From Mycobacterium gordonae (GTDB lineage Bacteria > Actinomycetota > Actinomycetes > Mycobacteriales > Mycobacteriaceae), in assembly GCF_017086405.1 (NCBI RefSeq), contig NZ_CP070973.1, positions 3,380,739 to 3,444,738 on the forward strand: a DNA stretch of 64,000 bases, written 5' to 3'. The notes under the pieces are model-generated. The model had not been told where the DNA came from, did no database searches, and saw only the letters and a list, made by a program, of their open reading frames with translations. Position 1 is the first letter of the stretch. Each line of letters starts with the position of its first letter. Both the position numbers and the translations under genes were made by a program. Below, in pieces: positions 46,801 to 56,009 of the stretch.

Positions 46801-48655
46801 CCGGCACGGGCTCATAGAGTTCCGCGAGGCGTTCCGCGAACTTGTCGATGACCACCTTGCGGCGAAGCTTCATGCTCGGCGTCAGGTCACCGGCCTCGAT
46901 CGACAGTTCGCGGTCCAGGATGGCGAATTTCTTGATCTGCTCCCAGCGGTTCAGCTCCGAGTTCAGCGCGTCGATGTAGCCGGCCATCAGCTCGCGAGTC
47001 TTCTCATCGCTGGCGATCTCTGCGAAGGACCTGCCGGAAAGACCGTGCTTTTCGGCCCAGTCGGTGATGGCCTCACCGTCCAGGGTGACCAGCGCCACGC
47101 AGTACGGCTTGGACTCGCCGATGACGATGAGTTCGCCCGCATACGGGCAGAGACCTTTGAATCTCACCTCGATCGCCGACGGTGCCACATATTTGCCCTG
47201 CGAGGTCTTGAACAAATCTTTCTTGCGATCGGTGATGCGCAGGAAACCGTCGGAGTCGATCACGCCGATGTCGCCGGTGCGGAACCACCCGTCCTCATCG
47301 AGGGCTTCCGCGGTCGCGTCCGGCAGGTCGTGATACGAGGTCATCACACCCGGGCCGCGGAGCAGGATCTCGCCGTCGCCGGCGATCTTCACCTCGGTCG
47401 CCGGGAAGGGCCATCCGACCGTGCCGAATCGGTAAGCGTTGGGGCGGTTGATGAATGAAGCCGCCGCCGTCTCAGTCAGACCGTAGCCTTCCAGCACCAC
47501 GATGCCGACCGCGTCGAACCACTGGGCGACATTGCGGTCCAGTTTGGCAGCGGCGGAGACGAAGAACCGGATCCGTCCACCGAAGCGCTCCCGGATGGTG
47601 GCGAACACCAGCCGATCCGCCAGTCGGTAGGCCACCGAGGATGCCCATGAGGGCTGCTGTCCTGCTCGCCTGGCTTCCGACACCTTCAGTCCGACGGCGA
47701 TGGCCCAGTCGAAGACCTTCTTCTTCAGCCCGCCCTGCTCGTCGACCATGCTGACGATGCGGGCATGAGCCTTCTCGAAGATGCGCGGTGCGGCGCCCAT
47801 CACCGTGGGGCGCACGGTCGCGAGATTGTCGACGATCCGCTCGACTCGGCCGTCGATGGCCGTGGGAAAGCCGATCTGCAGCGGCAGCGCCAGCATCACC
47901 TTGCCGAACGAGTGCGCCAGCGGCAACCACAGAAAGTTCAGGTCCTCGGGGCCAAGCACATTCAACGCGTCAATGGCCGCCGCGGTGTAGGTCCAGGCCT
48001 CGTGAGTCAGCCGCACGCCCTTGGGTCGTCCGGTGGTCCCCGAGGTGTAAATGAGGCTGGCGAGCCTTGTCGGGCCGATTTCCGAGATCCGCTCGTCGAC
48101 GGCGTCGGGGGAGTCGGCGAGCAATTGCCGGCCGCGCTGTTCGAGTTCGTCGAGGGTCAGCACCCAGTCACCGTCGCCTTCGCCGTCGATGATCACCACC
48201 TTGATCACCGCGGGCAGCGCGCCGCGATGTTCGAGCAGCTTGTCGACCTGCGCCTGATTTTCGGCGACCACCACGCGGCTTCCCGAGTTCGCGACGATGT
48301 ACGCCACGTCGTTGGCGTTGGTGGTCGGATACACGGTGGTGGTGGCGGCTCCCGCACACATCACGGCGAAGTCGACGAGCACCCACTCATAGCGCGTCGA
48401 GGAGGCGAGTGCGACGCGATCCTCCGGCACGATTCCCAGGCTGATCAGCCCGGCGGCGATATTCTGCACGCGGTCGCCGACCTGCTGCCAAGTCACGCTC
48501 TCCCAGCCGTCGCCACGCGGGTAGCGAAAAGCTTCGGCGTGCGGTGTGGCGGTGACGCGGCTGCGGAACAGGTGCGCCACCGAGGGGGCGCGGTGCTCGA
48601 TCTTGCTGAGGTCCGGCCTCTCCAATGAGGCTAGTGGTGTGTTCATGGCGCTCAT
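46790..48655 (-). CDS. Long-chain fatty-acyl-CoA/AMP synthetase (FadD15-like)
   Basis: A 621-residue adenylating enzyme. The AMP-binding motif is LIYTSGTTGRPKGVRLTH, followed by GYGLTETAAASFINRP, DGWFRTGDIGVIDSDGF and the hinge ITDRKKDLFKTSQGKYVAP. It activates fatty acids, probably for the neighbouring WS/DGAT enzymes to build wax ester or triacylglycerol during hypoxia. The ATG at 48655 has a GGGAAAG site; the frame runs on to 48754 without one. A DosR-box-like site lies at 48715-48732. Confidence 0.93.
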   Translation of the reverse strand: MSAMNTPLASLERPDLSKIEHRAPSVAHLFRSRVTATPHAEAFRYPRGDGWESVTWQQVGDRVQNIAAGLISLGIVPEDRVALASSTRYEWVLVDFAVMCAGAATTTVYPTTNANDVAYIVANSGSRVVVAENQAQVDKLLEHRGALPAVIKVVIIDGEGDGDWVLTLDELEQRGRQLLADSPDAVDERISEIGPTRLASLIYTSGTTGRPKGVRLTHEAWTYTAAAIDALNVLGPEDLNFLWLPLAHSFGKVMLALPLQIGFPTAIDGRVERIVDNLATVRPTVMGAAPRIFEKAHARIVSMVDEQGGLKKKVFDWAIAVGLKVSEARRAGQQPSWASSVAYRLADRLVFATIRERFGGRIRFFVSAAAKLDRNVAQWFDAVGIVVLEGYGLTETAAASFINRPNAYRFGTVGWPFPATEVKIAGDGEILLRGPGVMTSYHDLPDATAEALDEDGWFRTGDIGVIDSDGFLRITDRKKDLFKTSQGKYVAPSAIEVRFKGLCPYAGELIVIGESKPYCVALVTLDGEAITDWAEKHGLSGRSFAEIASDEKTRELMAGYIDALNSELNRWEQIKKFAILDRELSIEAGDLTPSMKLRRKVVIDKFAERLAELYEPVPAGT

Positions 48656-48714
48656 CCGTGCTTTCCCGGCCGAATACCGTCTTTCGACGCTACGACCCGC
48701 ACACCGGTGACGCG

Positions 48715-48732
48715 AGTGACTTAAGTCCCTTA
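48715..48732 (-). promoter_or_regulatory. DosR-box-like site for the acyl-CoA synthetase
   Basis: The sequence agtgacttaagtccctta (48715-48732) has the GACTTAAGTCCC core with one mismatch in the left arm. It is 60 bases upstream of the synthetase start on the minus strand. Confidence 0.65.
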
Positions 48733-48782
48733 GCGGCTGGTCATCCGTCCTCACTCGAACTCCGAAGAGGTGTGTTGTGAGT

Positions 48783-48820
48783 CAAGGACTTTCGCTAAGT
48801 CAGCCGGGTCCTAGGTCCCT
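48783..48820 (+). promoter_or_regulatory. DosR-box-like sites for the Rv2627c-like gene
   Basis: The sequence gggtcctaggtccct at 48806-48820 is a good palindromic match; a weaker caaggactttcgctaagt precedes it at 48783-48800. They are 35-72 bases before the ATG at 48855. With the site at 48715 they make a divergent, shared control region. Confidence 0.6.
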
Positions 48821-48854
48821 ACGCGCCGGCTTGGTGGGGTGTTAGCGTGCCGCT

Positions 48855-50105
48855 ATGACGATGCCCTCCAGTAACGAGCGCCGGCGTCCGGGAGCTTCGG
48901 TGTGGAGCGCACCGGCCGTCAGCGGTCTGGCCGGCGCCGTTACGCCGTTCATGCACACCGGGCAGTACCTGGCCCAATCCTGGCGCGACTATCTCGGCCA
49001 ACCGCCGGACGAGCTTCCGATCGCGCGGCCGACCATGGCCCTGGCGGCGCAGGCTTTCCGCGATGAAGTCGTCTTGATGGGGCTGAAGGCCCGTCGTCCG
49101 GTGAGTCGACCCGACGTTTTCGACCGCATCACCCGCGAAGTACAGGCCGGGCTCGAGTTTTACGGCGCGCGGGGATGGTTGGACAAGCCGGAAGGGTTCT
49201 TCGTCAAACCGCCGCCGGCCTCGGACGTCACCGTCCGAAAAGTGAAGGGCCGCCGGCGTTCGCTCTTTCGTATCTTCTTCGCCAGTGGCTATACGCCGCA
49301 CCCGGGCGAGCCCGGCCTCCAGCGGTGGCAGGGGTATACCGCAAACGATCGTGAGTACGCACTCCTGCTACGCCACGAACAACCACGACCCTGGCTGGTG
49401 TGTGTGCACGGGACCGAGATGGGCCGCGCCGCACTCGATCTGGCCATATTTCGGGCCTGGAAGTTGCACGACGAGCTTGGCCTCAATGTCGTGCTGCCCG
49501 TTCTGCCGATGCACGGTCCCCGGGCGCGCGGCTTGCCCAAGGGTGCCGTGTTCCCGGGCGAGGACGTGCTCGACGACGTCCACGCGACGGCTCAGGCCGT
49601 ATGGGATATCCGTCGCCTCTTGTCCTGGATTCGAGTGCAGGAGCCCGATTCGCGGATCGGTCTGAACAGTCTGTCGCTGGGCGGATACATAGCCTCATTG
49701 GTTGCCAGCCTGGAAGACGGTCTCACCTGCGCGATACTCGGCGTCCCGGTCGCCGACCTTGTCGACGTGCTGGGCCGGCACTCGGGTCTCAGTCACGATG
49801 ATCCCCGTCGGCACACGATGGAGCTTGCTGAACCCATCGGCCGGATGGTGTCGCCGCTGTCACTGACCCCGCGGGTGCCGATGCAGGGCCGTTTCATCTA
49901 CGCCGGGGTCGCCGACCGCCTCGTGCATCCGCGCGAGCAGGTGAATCGGCTCTGGAGGCATTGGGGTAAGCCCGAAATCGTATGGTACCCGGGCGGTCAC
50001 ACTGGGTTCTTCCGCTCCCAGCCCGTGCAGCTGTTCGTGTGGCAGGCGCTGGAGCAGTCGGGTCTGCTGGACGGACCCGCGAAGCTGCGTGCCCGACCCG
50101 CCTAG
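48855..50105 (+). CDS. Alpha/beta hydrolase, Rv2627c-like
   Basis: A 416-residue protein. It matches the DosR-regulated Rv2627c closely from recall: FMHTGQYLAQSWRDYLGQPP near the N-terminus, PWLVCVHGTEMGRAALDLA as oxyanion region, the serine elbow GLNSLSLGGYIASLVASLE, and the late His in YPGGHTGFF. It has no secretion signal. Function is unknown; lipid or ester hydrolysis is likely. Followed 14 bases later by a WS/DGAT gene on the same strand. Confidence 0.85.
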   Translation: MTMPSSNERRRPGASVWSAPAVSGLAGAVTPFMHTGQYLAQSWRDYLGQPPDELPIARPTMALAAQAFRDEVVLMGLKARRPVSRPDVFDRITREVQAGLEFYGARGWLDKPEGFFVKPPPASDVTVRKVKGRRRSLFRIFFASGYTPHPGEPGLQRWQGYTANDREYALLLRHEQPRPWLVCVHGTEMGRAALDLAIFRAWKLHDELGLNVVLPVLPMHGPRARGLPKGAVFPGEDVLDDVHATAQAVWDIRRLLSWIRVQEPDSRIGLNSLSLGGYIASLVASLEDGLTCAILGVPVADLVDVLGRHSGLSHDDPRRHTMELAEPIGRMVSPLSLTPRVPMQGRFIYAGVADRLVHPREQVNRLWRHWGKPEIVWYPGGHTGFFRSQPVQLFVWQALEQSGLLDGPAKLRARPA

Positions 50106-50119
50106 CTCCCGGGGCCGAG

Positions 50120-51529
50120 ATGCGCATGCTCAGCCCGCTGGACGCCGCGATGATGACCGCGGAATTGCTGTCCAGCCCCATGCACGTCGGCGTCGTGCTG
50201 ATCTTGTCGCCACCGCCGGACGCCGGTCCCGATTACCTCGACGGCGTTCATGCGTCGGCGCTGGTGGGCGACCGACCAATCGACGGGCGCCTTCGCAGCT
50301 TTCCGCACCGCGGTGTTGAAACCGGGGGCATGTGGGTGTGGCGGGAGCCGGACGCTGTCGAGCTGAACCGCCATTGCCAACGTCGGACGGTGTCTGCGGG
50401 CACCGCTGGACTGTGGGAGTTGATCGGACAATTGGACGCGGAGCGGCTAGACCGGTCACGTCCGATGTGGATGTCGTATCTGATCGACGGGCTCGAGGGG
50501 GGCCGGTTCGCCTTCTATGTCAAGGTGCATCACACCGTGATCGACGGGGTGGCGGGGTTGCGAATGATCGCCGACGCGTTGAGCGCGGACCCGACGGAAC
50601 GCTCGATGCCGCCGTTCTATGCCGACCGGGGCACGCAATCGCCGCGGGCGGATGCATCGGGCGAAGCGGTGGCTGCTCTGACGGCACCGCTGCGGTGGGT
50701 GGCCGCGTCGATCACGTCCGGCATCAGGTTGATCGAGCGGGTGCTGACAGGGGAATGGGCGACCGTTGCGGGCAGTCTGATCGGGCACGTCACCGCGCTG
50801 CCGTTCGGCGCTCCCTACACCCGCTTCAACGGTCGCGCCGGAGCCACGCGTGCGGTCAGTGCGGGCAGTTGGCCACGGAGTCGCATCCAAGCCATCCAGG
50901 AGGTGACCGGGGTCAGTGCCAACGAGGTGATCACCGCGGTGCTGTCCGGCGCTGTACGGCAATGGCTCTGCGATCACGGTGAGCTGCCCGAGCGGTCCCT
51001 GGTTGCCGCTTGCCCCATCACGGTGCGGAGCCGCGAAGGTAGTTTGACAAGAGAAAAGCCCGGCAACATGTTCGGCCTGTGGCTGTGTCCGCTCGGCACC
51101 AATCTGGACGATCCGGTCGCCCGACTGCGGCTTATTCACCGCTCAATGGCGGCGGGAAAACGTTGGGTGGCCAAACGGGGATCGGCGGCCTCACTGTTGA
51201 CCAGCGCGGGAAGCATTGCCGCGACGGTGATTCCCCCGCTGTTGCCGATACCGCAGCAGACCCGCACCGGATACAACCTGCCGATCTCACAGGTGCCCGG
51301 GCCGCGTACCGAGATGTACTTCAACGGCGCCCACGTCGACGAGATATATCCGGTATCGACGGTATTTGACGGTCAGGCGGTCAACGTGACAACGTGCTCC
51401 TACGCCGACCGGGTCGGATTCGGTTTCGTCGCAGGTGCTGACGTGATACCCGACATCGAGACGTTTCTACCGCTGACGGAGGCGTGTCTGGCCGAACTCG
51501 AAGCCGCCGTGGCCAGCCGGCGCGGGTGA
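50120..51529 (+). CDS. WS/DGAT acyltransferase (wax ester/triacylglycerol synthase)
   Basis: A 469-residue acyltransferase. The catalytic motif HHTVIDG is intact at residues 137-143 (in FYVKVHHTVIDGVAGLRM), and the C-terminal domain has NLPISQVPGPRTEMYFNGA. It transfers acyl groups from acyl-CoA to diacylglycerol or long alcohols at the membrane or lipid droplet. The ATG at 50120 is 14 bases after the Rv2627c-like gene, so they probably form one hypoxia operon. A second WS/DGAT is convergent at 51820. Confidence 0.9.
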   Translation: MRMLSPLDAAMMTAELLSSPMHVGVVLILSPPPDAGPDYLDGVHASALVGDRPIDGRLRSFPHRGVETGGMWVWREPDAVELNRHCQRRTVSAGTAGLWELIGQLDAERLDRSRPMWMSYLIDGLEGGRFAFYVKVHHTVIDGVAGLRMIADALSADPTERSMPPFYADRGTQSPRADASGEAVAALTAPLRWVAASITSGIRLIERVLTGEWATVAGSLIGHVTALPFGAPYTRFNGRAGATRAVSAGSWPRSRIQAIQEVTGVSANEVITAVLSGAVRQWLCDHGELPERSLVAACPITVRSREGSLTREKPGNMFGLWLCPLGTNLDDPVARLRLIHRSMAAGKRWVAKRGSAASLLTSAGSIAATVIPPLLPIPQQTRTGYNLPISQVPGPRTEMYFNGAHVDEIYPVSTVFDGQAVNVTTCSYADRVGFGFVAGADVIPDIETFLPLTEACLAELEAAVASRRG

Positions 51530-51607
51530 GTTTTCTCAGGCACGCTCGATCCTTCACCACGAAACCATCGTCCGGTCGCAGGGGGTGGACTTTCAGGCCG
51601 GAAATCC

Positions 51608-51823
51608 TCAACGCAGTTCCGGCGCAGGCAGATAACGTTCCTCGACGGCGCGGATGAGCTTGTAGCGGATCCGTTCCAGGTCTGCGGTGCGGTGTGCTTC
51701 GAGCTCGTCTTCCCACGCCGCCACGCCGGGCTCGTCAATCGCCGCGAGTGCTTCCGGTGCCAGCCGTCCTGCCGATGTCGGCGTGCCGTCCAGATCCAGC
51801 GCGACCGCCTTGCAGAAGGTCAC
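51608..51823 (-). CDS. Small protein with HAD-like N-terminus
   Basis: A 71-residue product. It begins AVALDLDGTPTSAGRLAPEA, which resembles motif I of HAD phosphatases (DxDGT), but it then runs into a charged helical stretch (DELEAHRTADLERIRYKLIR) and stops. The rest of a HAD fold is missing. Its ATG overlaps the stop of the upstream WS/DGAT gene (51820-51823), so it is translationally coupled. It may be a truncated gene or a small protein with a chance motif. Confidence 0.5.
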   Translation of the reverse strand: MTFCKAVALDLDGTPTSAGRLAPEALAAIDEPGVAAWEDELEAHRTADLERIRYKLIRAVEERYLPAPELR

Positions 51824-53229
51824 GTCCGGCGGCCTGACGATCGGGAGCCGGACGCGGACACCCGCCGAGCCCTCTTCGTCCGCGGCCGCCGCCGCGCCAG
51901 GGCACGGGCGAGCAGCCGTGCGACTCCGAGCTCGATGCCGCCGGCAATGACGTCTGCATCTGGAGTCCCGTCATTGTCGGCGGTGATGCCCAGTACCAAT
52001 TCGTCGGCATAGCGCAACGTGCTGACGACGGTACTGAGGTGGGCCGGGGTGGCTGGCACCGGCAACAGCACTTCCACCGGGCGACCCAGCACCTGCAGAC
52101 GCTGGCGCGGTCCCGGCACGTACGCGGCGAGGGTCACGATGCTGCGCTGAGACAGCCGCATCAGCAGCCGAATGCTCCACGCACTCAACATGAACGGCAG
52201 GTGATCGGTCAGGCCCTCCGCGGTGTGTAAGGCGCCGTTGTCGTCGGGTCGACTCTGCCTGGCGTGGACAAGACGCAAGCGTTTTACGGGATCCTTCTGC
52301 TCAATCGGCAGGTAGGGCAGCCTCGCGGAGGCGCGAATGTCGATGCGGTCCAAAGGTTCTGGTGAACCCACGGAGACCGGGATCAGGGTGCGCAGCGATT
52401 TGCGCCGCGGCTGCCGGCCGTGGCGCAGCAGTACCGCGCGAAAGCTGTCGGTGATAGCGGCAAGCGTGACGTCATTTCGGGTGACACCGAACACCTCACA
52501 TACCGTGTCCACATCCTTCAGTGGTACCCGTACCGCACTGTAACCACGCGTCTCGGCCGCCGGCTGCTGCCGCTGCGCACCTACCGCTGGATTGAGCAAC
52601 CCAGAAACGAACTGCCCTGCCTCCTTTGCAGTTTGACCGGCCATCCCGGTACCGACCAGCGACGTGCGCCAGACATCTCTAATCCAGGTCAGCGGGTTGC
52701 CCTTGCGGACCTGGGATTCGGAGGTCAGTGCCGGCTCGGCGGTCGGAACCTCGGCTGCGCCGCCCGCGTCGGCGATACGCGTCAATATCCGCGTCGCGGC
52801 GACCTCGTCGGCCAGGCAATGGTGAATCTTCAGCAGCGCCCCCCACCGCCGTTCCGGAAGGCCGTCGATGATCCAGCACTCCCATAACGGATGGCCGCGA
52901 TCGAGGCGGCGCTCCATGAGGTCTGCGACCGTTCGAAATAGCGCGGCTTCATCGGCAGGCTGCGGCACCACCGCCCAGCGCACATGGTGGGTGATGTCAA
53001 AGTTGTTGTCGATCAGCAATTCCGGTGCCGCGACGTGTAGCGGGTGCTGGTGCACCAGCTTGGTCAGCCGAGGTATACCGCCCAGGCGGTCCGACAGCGT
53101 GGCGACGAGTTCGTCGCGCCCGGGGCTGGGACCGTCGATGACGGCCAGCACCCCGATCGCCATACTCAGGCGCCGGTCGGCGTCTTCCGCTTCGAGGAAA
53201 CTCGCTTCCAGCGTTGACAGGTGATCCAT
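51820..53229 (-). CDS. WS/DGAT acyltransferase, Tgs1-like
   Basis: A 469-residue protein resembling Tgs1 (Rv3130c), the hypoxia-induced triacylglycerol synthase of M. tuberculosis (MDHLSTLEASFLEAEDADRR; VPLKDVDTVCEVFGVTRNDV; VTLAAYVPGPRQRLQVLG). The catalytic motif is HHCLADE at residues 136-142, where the family has HHxxxDG; the last Gly is Glu. The His-His and Asp are kept, so activity is likely but should be confirmed. A DosR-box-like site lies at 53291-53308. Basic, arginine-rich C-terminus. Confidence 0.88.
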   Translation of the reverse strand: MDHLSTLEASFLEAEDADRRLSMAIGVLAVIDGPSPGRDELVATLSDRLGGIPRLTKLVHQHPLHVAAPELLIDNNFDITHHVRWAVVPQPADEAALFRTVADLMERRLDRGHPLWECWIIDGLPERRWGALLKIHHCLADEVAATRILTRIADAGGAAEVPTAEPALTSESQVRKGNPLTWIRDVWRTSLVGTGMAGQTAKEAGQFVSGLLNPAVGAQRQQPAAETRGYSAVRVPLKDVDTVCEVFGVTRNDVTLAAITDSFRAVLLRHGRQPRRKSLRTLIPVSVGSPEPLDRIDIRASARLPYLPIEQKDPVKRLRLVHARQSRPDDNGALHTAEGLTDHLPFMLSAWSIRLLMRLSQRSIVTLAAYVPGPRQRLQVLGRPVEVLLPVPATPAHLSTVVSTLRYADELVLGITADNDGTPDADVIAGGIELGVARLLARALARRRPRTKRARRVSASGSRSSGRRT

Positions 53230-53290
53230 CTGCGCACACCTCCACGTCCGCTCACCGGCACCACTATCCGTGCCCCAGTGCACGCTCGGT

Positions 53291-53308
53291 AGTGCCGTTG
53301 GTCCCGAA
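53291..53308. promoter_or_regulatory. DosR-box-like site between divergent genes
   Basis: The sequence agtgccgttggtcccgaa reads ttcgggaccaacggcact on the minus strand, matching the TTSGGGAC half of the DosR consensus with a weaker second half. It lies 62 bases upstream of the Tgs1-like gene (minus) and 51 bases upstream of the SRPBCC gene (plus). Confidence 0.55.
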
Positions 53309-53358
53309 CGACTGTGCCGGCCGAACTCGGAGCCTTTCGGCGGACCCGGGGAGGACCA

Positions 53359-54027
53359 ATGACCCTCGTGGACCATCTGCCGACGCCGCAAACTGAATTC
53401 ATGACCAGGATCAGGCGCATCGCGGAGGCGACCGCGTTGCTTGGCGCGCTGTACTGTGCCCGTCGCTACTACCGCAACTGGGGCACCACGAAAGCGGAGA
53501 CTCAGATGCCGTTACCCGGTGATGCCCTGGTCGCGGACCCGGTGATCCAGGTGACGGAAGCCGTCTACATCGACGCTCCGGCTGCCGCGGTCTGGCCGCA
53601 ACTGCAGACGAATCCGTTCGGCTTCGCCGATGACGGCGGTCGAGCACAGCCACCGGGACGGCCGCTCGCGGCGGGCGACGAGCTCCGCCTGGCGCCTGTG
53701 GGGTGGATGGGCCTGGCCGACGGGGTGACCATGACGGTCGACGAAGTAGCACCAGAGCAGTACGTGGTCTTCAAAGCCAACCAAACCCACCCGACGTGGA
53801 ACGCCGTGCTGTCCTTCCACGTGCAGCCGCAATGGGAAGACCGGGTGCGGCTGCTCGCTCGCGCCAGGATCGCGCTACGCCACCCGGGCGAGATCGTCGC
53901 GATGGAACTGGCCAGGCCCGTGATTGCCCTGGGCACCAGGGGATGGTTACTCGGCACCAAGCACCGCGCCGAACGTGCGCCATCAGCGCACCTCAGTCAG
54001 GCTAGTACGAACTCCGAAAAGGCTTGA
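53359..54027 (+). CDS. SRPBCC (START-like) domain protein
   Basis: A 222-residue protein. A short hydrophobic N-terminus (IAEATALLGALYCARRYY) precedes an SRPBCC ligand-binding fold (EAVYIDAPAAAVWPQL, then TMTVDEVAPEQYVVFKA and RVRLLARARIAL). It probably binds a lipid or hydrophobic ligand. The ATG at 53359 has a GGGGAGGA site; a TTG/ATG-like frame to 53314 has none. It starts a co-directional run leading to the protease and USPs. Confidence 0.78.
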   Translation: MTLVDHLPTPQTEFMTRIRRIAEATALLGALYCARRYYRNWGTTKAETQMPLPGDALVADPVIQVTEAVYIDAPAAAVWPQLQTNPFGFADDGGRAQPPGRPLAAGDELRLAPVGWMGLADGVTMTVDEVAPEQYVVFKANQTHPTWNAVLSFHVQPQWEDRVRLLARARIALRHPGEIVAMELARPVIALGTRGWLLGTKHRAERAPSAHLSQASTNSEKA

Positions 54028-54057
54028 ACGGCAACGTGATTCTGGGGAGGTCCTACG

Positions 54058-55221
54058 GTGCGTGACACCATCCCGCTGGGACGGATCGCGGGGTTTCGGG
54101 TGAACGCCCACTGGAGCGTGATCGTCGTCCTGTGGCTGTTCACTTGGAGCCTGGCATCGAGTCTGCCGCACGATGTGGCGGGGTACTCCCGCGTCGCGTA
54201 TTGGGTGGCCGGCGCCTGCGGAGCGCTGGTGCTGTTGGGGTCCCTGCTCGCACATGAGCTGGCCCACGCGGTCGTCGCCCGACGAGTGGGCGTGACGACC
54301 GGCGCGGTCACGCTCTGGCTGTTCGGTGGTGTCACGACCTTGCAGGGGGAAGCGCCGACACCCAAGGCGGCCTTTCGGATCGCGATCGCCGGTCCGGCGA
54401 CGAGTCTGGCGCTTTCCGTGGTTTTTGCGGCACTGGCGATCACGTTGGAATCCACGCACATCGCGGTGGTCGCGGTGAGTGTCGCGTGGTGGCTGGCAGC
54501 GATCAACCTGCTGCTGGGCCTGTTCAATCTGCTGCCGGGGGCGCCCCTGGACGGTGGCCGCCTGGTGCGGGCCTTCCTGTGGCGGCGCCACGGAGACAGG
54601 GTGCGTGCAGCGGTGGGAGCGGCACACGCCGGGCGGATCGTGGCCATCGTGCTGATCACCCTCGGCTTGGCCGAGTTCGTCGCGGGCGGTCTCATCAGTG
54701 GCGTCTGGCTGGCATTCATCGGTTGGTTCATCCTTTCCGCCGCACGTGAGGAGGAAGTGCAGGCGACAACCCAACAGATGTTCGGGGGAATGTGCGTCGC
54801 CGACGCCATGACACCGAAGCCGCACACCGCACCCGGCTGGATCTCCGTCGAAGATTTCATCCAATGTTATGTGCTTGGGGATCGTCACTCCGCCTACCCG
54901 ATCACCGACCGCGACGGGTGCACCGTCGGCCTGGTCACCCTGCGGCAACTACGCGATGTGGCGCCCGGGCTGCGGGCAACGACCAAGGTGCGCGACATCG
55001 CAATCCCATTGCAGAACGTACCTCTGGCGACACCCGCTGAGCCACTGAATGCGTTGCTGCAGAAGATGACACCGGTAGGCCCCCGCAGCCGAGCCCTCGT
55101 CATGGAGGGAGGCAAAGTCGCCGGCATCGTCACGTCGGGCGACGTCGCCCGGTTGATCGACGTGTACCGGATCGCCGGTACCGAACCTGTTCCAACTCCG
55201 GTCCAGTCCAGGGAGATGTGA
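54058..55221 (+). CDS. Membrane-embedded M50 (site-2-type) protease with CBS domains
   Basis: A 387-residue protein resembling the DosR-regulated Rv2625c. Six or so membrane helices carry the zinc site HELAH (in [16 protein letters not shown]) and the second motif [14 protein letters not shown] with its Asp. The C-terminal half holds two CBS repeats ([30 protein letters not shown]), which usually sense adenylates. Regulated intramembrane proteolysis is inferred; the substrate is unknown. The GTG at 54058 has a GGGGAGG site. USP genes follow in the same direction. Confidence 0.92.
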   Translation: MRDTIPLGRIAGFRVNAHWSVIVVLWLFTWSLASSLPHDVAGYSRVAYWVAGACGALVLLGSLLAHELAHAVVARRVGVTTGAVTLWLFGGVTTLQGEAPTPKAAFRIAIAGPATSLALSVVFAALAITLESTHIAVVAVSVAWWLAAINLLLGLFNLLPGAPLDGGRLVRAFLWRRHGDRVRAAVGAAHAGRIVAIVLITLGLAEFVAGGLISGVWLAFIGWFILSAAREEEVQATTQQMFGGMCVADAMTPKPHTAPGWISVEDFIQCYVLGDRHSAYPITDRDGCTVGLVTLRQLRDVAPGLRATTKVRDIAIPLQNVPLATPAEPLNALLQKMTPVGPRSRALVMEGGKVAGIVTSGDVARLIDVYRIAGTEPVPTPVQSREM

Positions 55222-55222
55222 G

Positions 55223-56005
55223 ATGAAGCCGATCATCGTGGGAATAGACGGTTCCCAGGCAGCCATTGCAGCCGCCCTGTGGAGTGTCGATGAGGCGGTC
55301 GGCCGTGGCCGACCGCTGCACCTCGTCGCAGTGATCAAACCGACTCACCCATCGGCGGACGACTACGCCCGCGACCTCGGCCACGCCGAAACCTCTTTGA
55401 AGCAAGCGCAATCAGCGATCGAGGCCAGCGCGAAACCTGTCGAGATCACCACAGATATCCAACGAGGGCCGGCGGCAACGGTTCTCGTCGAGGCATCACG
55501 CGATGCTGAGCTGATCTGCGTCGGTTCGGTGGGCATCGGGCGTTACGCCCGGGCGCTGTTGGGTTCGACCGCAGCCGATCTCGCAGAGCAGGCGCACTGC
55601 CCGGTCGCGGTTCTGCGGACCGACCTGGAACAGCCACTTATCAATTGGATCGTGGTCAGAATGACACAGGGCAACGATTCCGTCGTCGCATATGCGGCGT
55701 GGGAAGCGAAACTCCGCAAGGCGCCCCTGCTCGCTCTCGGCGGCCGCCCCGAGGAGCTCACCGAACACACCGATGACGATTTCGAGCAACGGGTGCACGC
55801 CTGGCAGCAGATCAATCCCGATGTTCGCGTCTACCCGATCACGACGCAGTCCGCGATCGCGAAATTCTTGACCGCCAATCACGAGCGTGTCCAGCTGGCA
55901 GTGATCGGCAGTGATGAAGCCGATCAGCTCACGCAGCTGGTCGGTCCGTCCGGACACGCGCTTTTCGCGCATCCATACTGCTCGGTGCTCGTCGTCCGCG
56001 GGTAG
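55223..56005 (+). CDS. Universal stress protein, tandem-domain (Rv2624c-like)
   Basis: A 260-residue protein with an N-terminal USP domain that starts IIVGIDGSQAAIAAALWSVD and carries the ATP-binding GxxG-x9-G(S/T) region in GSVGIGRYARALLGSTAADL. The second domain is diverged and lacks a clear nucleotide loop (VIGSDEADQLTQLVGP). It starts one base after the protease stop, so it is in the same operon. USPs of this block are DosR-induced in M. tuberculosis. Confidence 0.88.
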   Translation: MKPIIVGIDGSQAAIAAALWSVDEAVGRGRPLHLVAVIKPTHPSADDYARDLGHAETSLKQAQSAIEASAKPVEITTDIQRGPAATVLVEASRDAELICVGSVGIGRYARALLGSTAADLAEQAHCPVAVLRTDLEQPLINWIVVRMTQGNDSVVAYAAWEAKLRKAPLLALGGRPEELTEHTDDDFEQRVHAWQQINPDVRVYPITTQSAIAKFLTANHERVQLAVIGSDEADQLTQLVGPSGHALFAHPYCSVLVVRG

Positions 56006-56009
56006 CACG

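Noticed and set aside
53983..54948. A 321-codon minus-strand frame opposite the M50 protease
   Set aside because: Shadow of the protease gene; biased composition and no motif.
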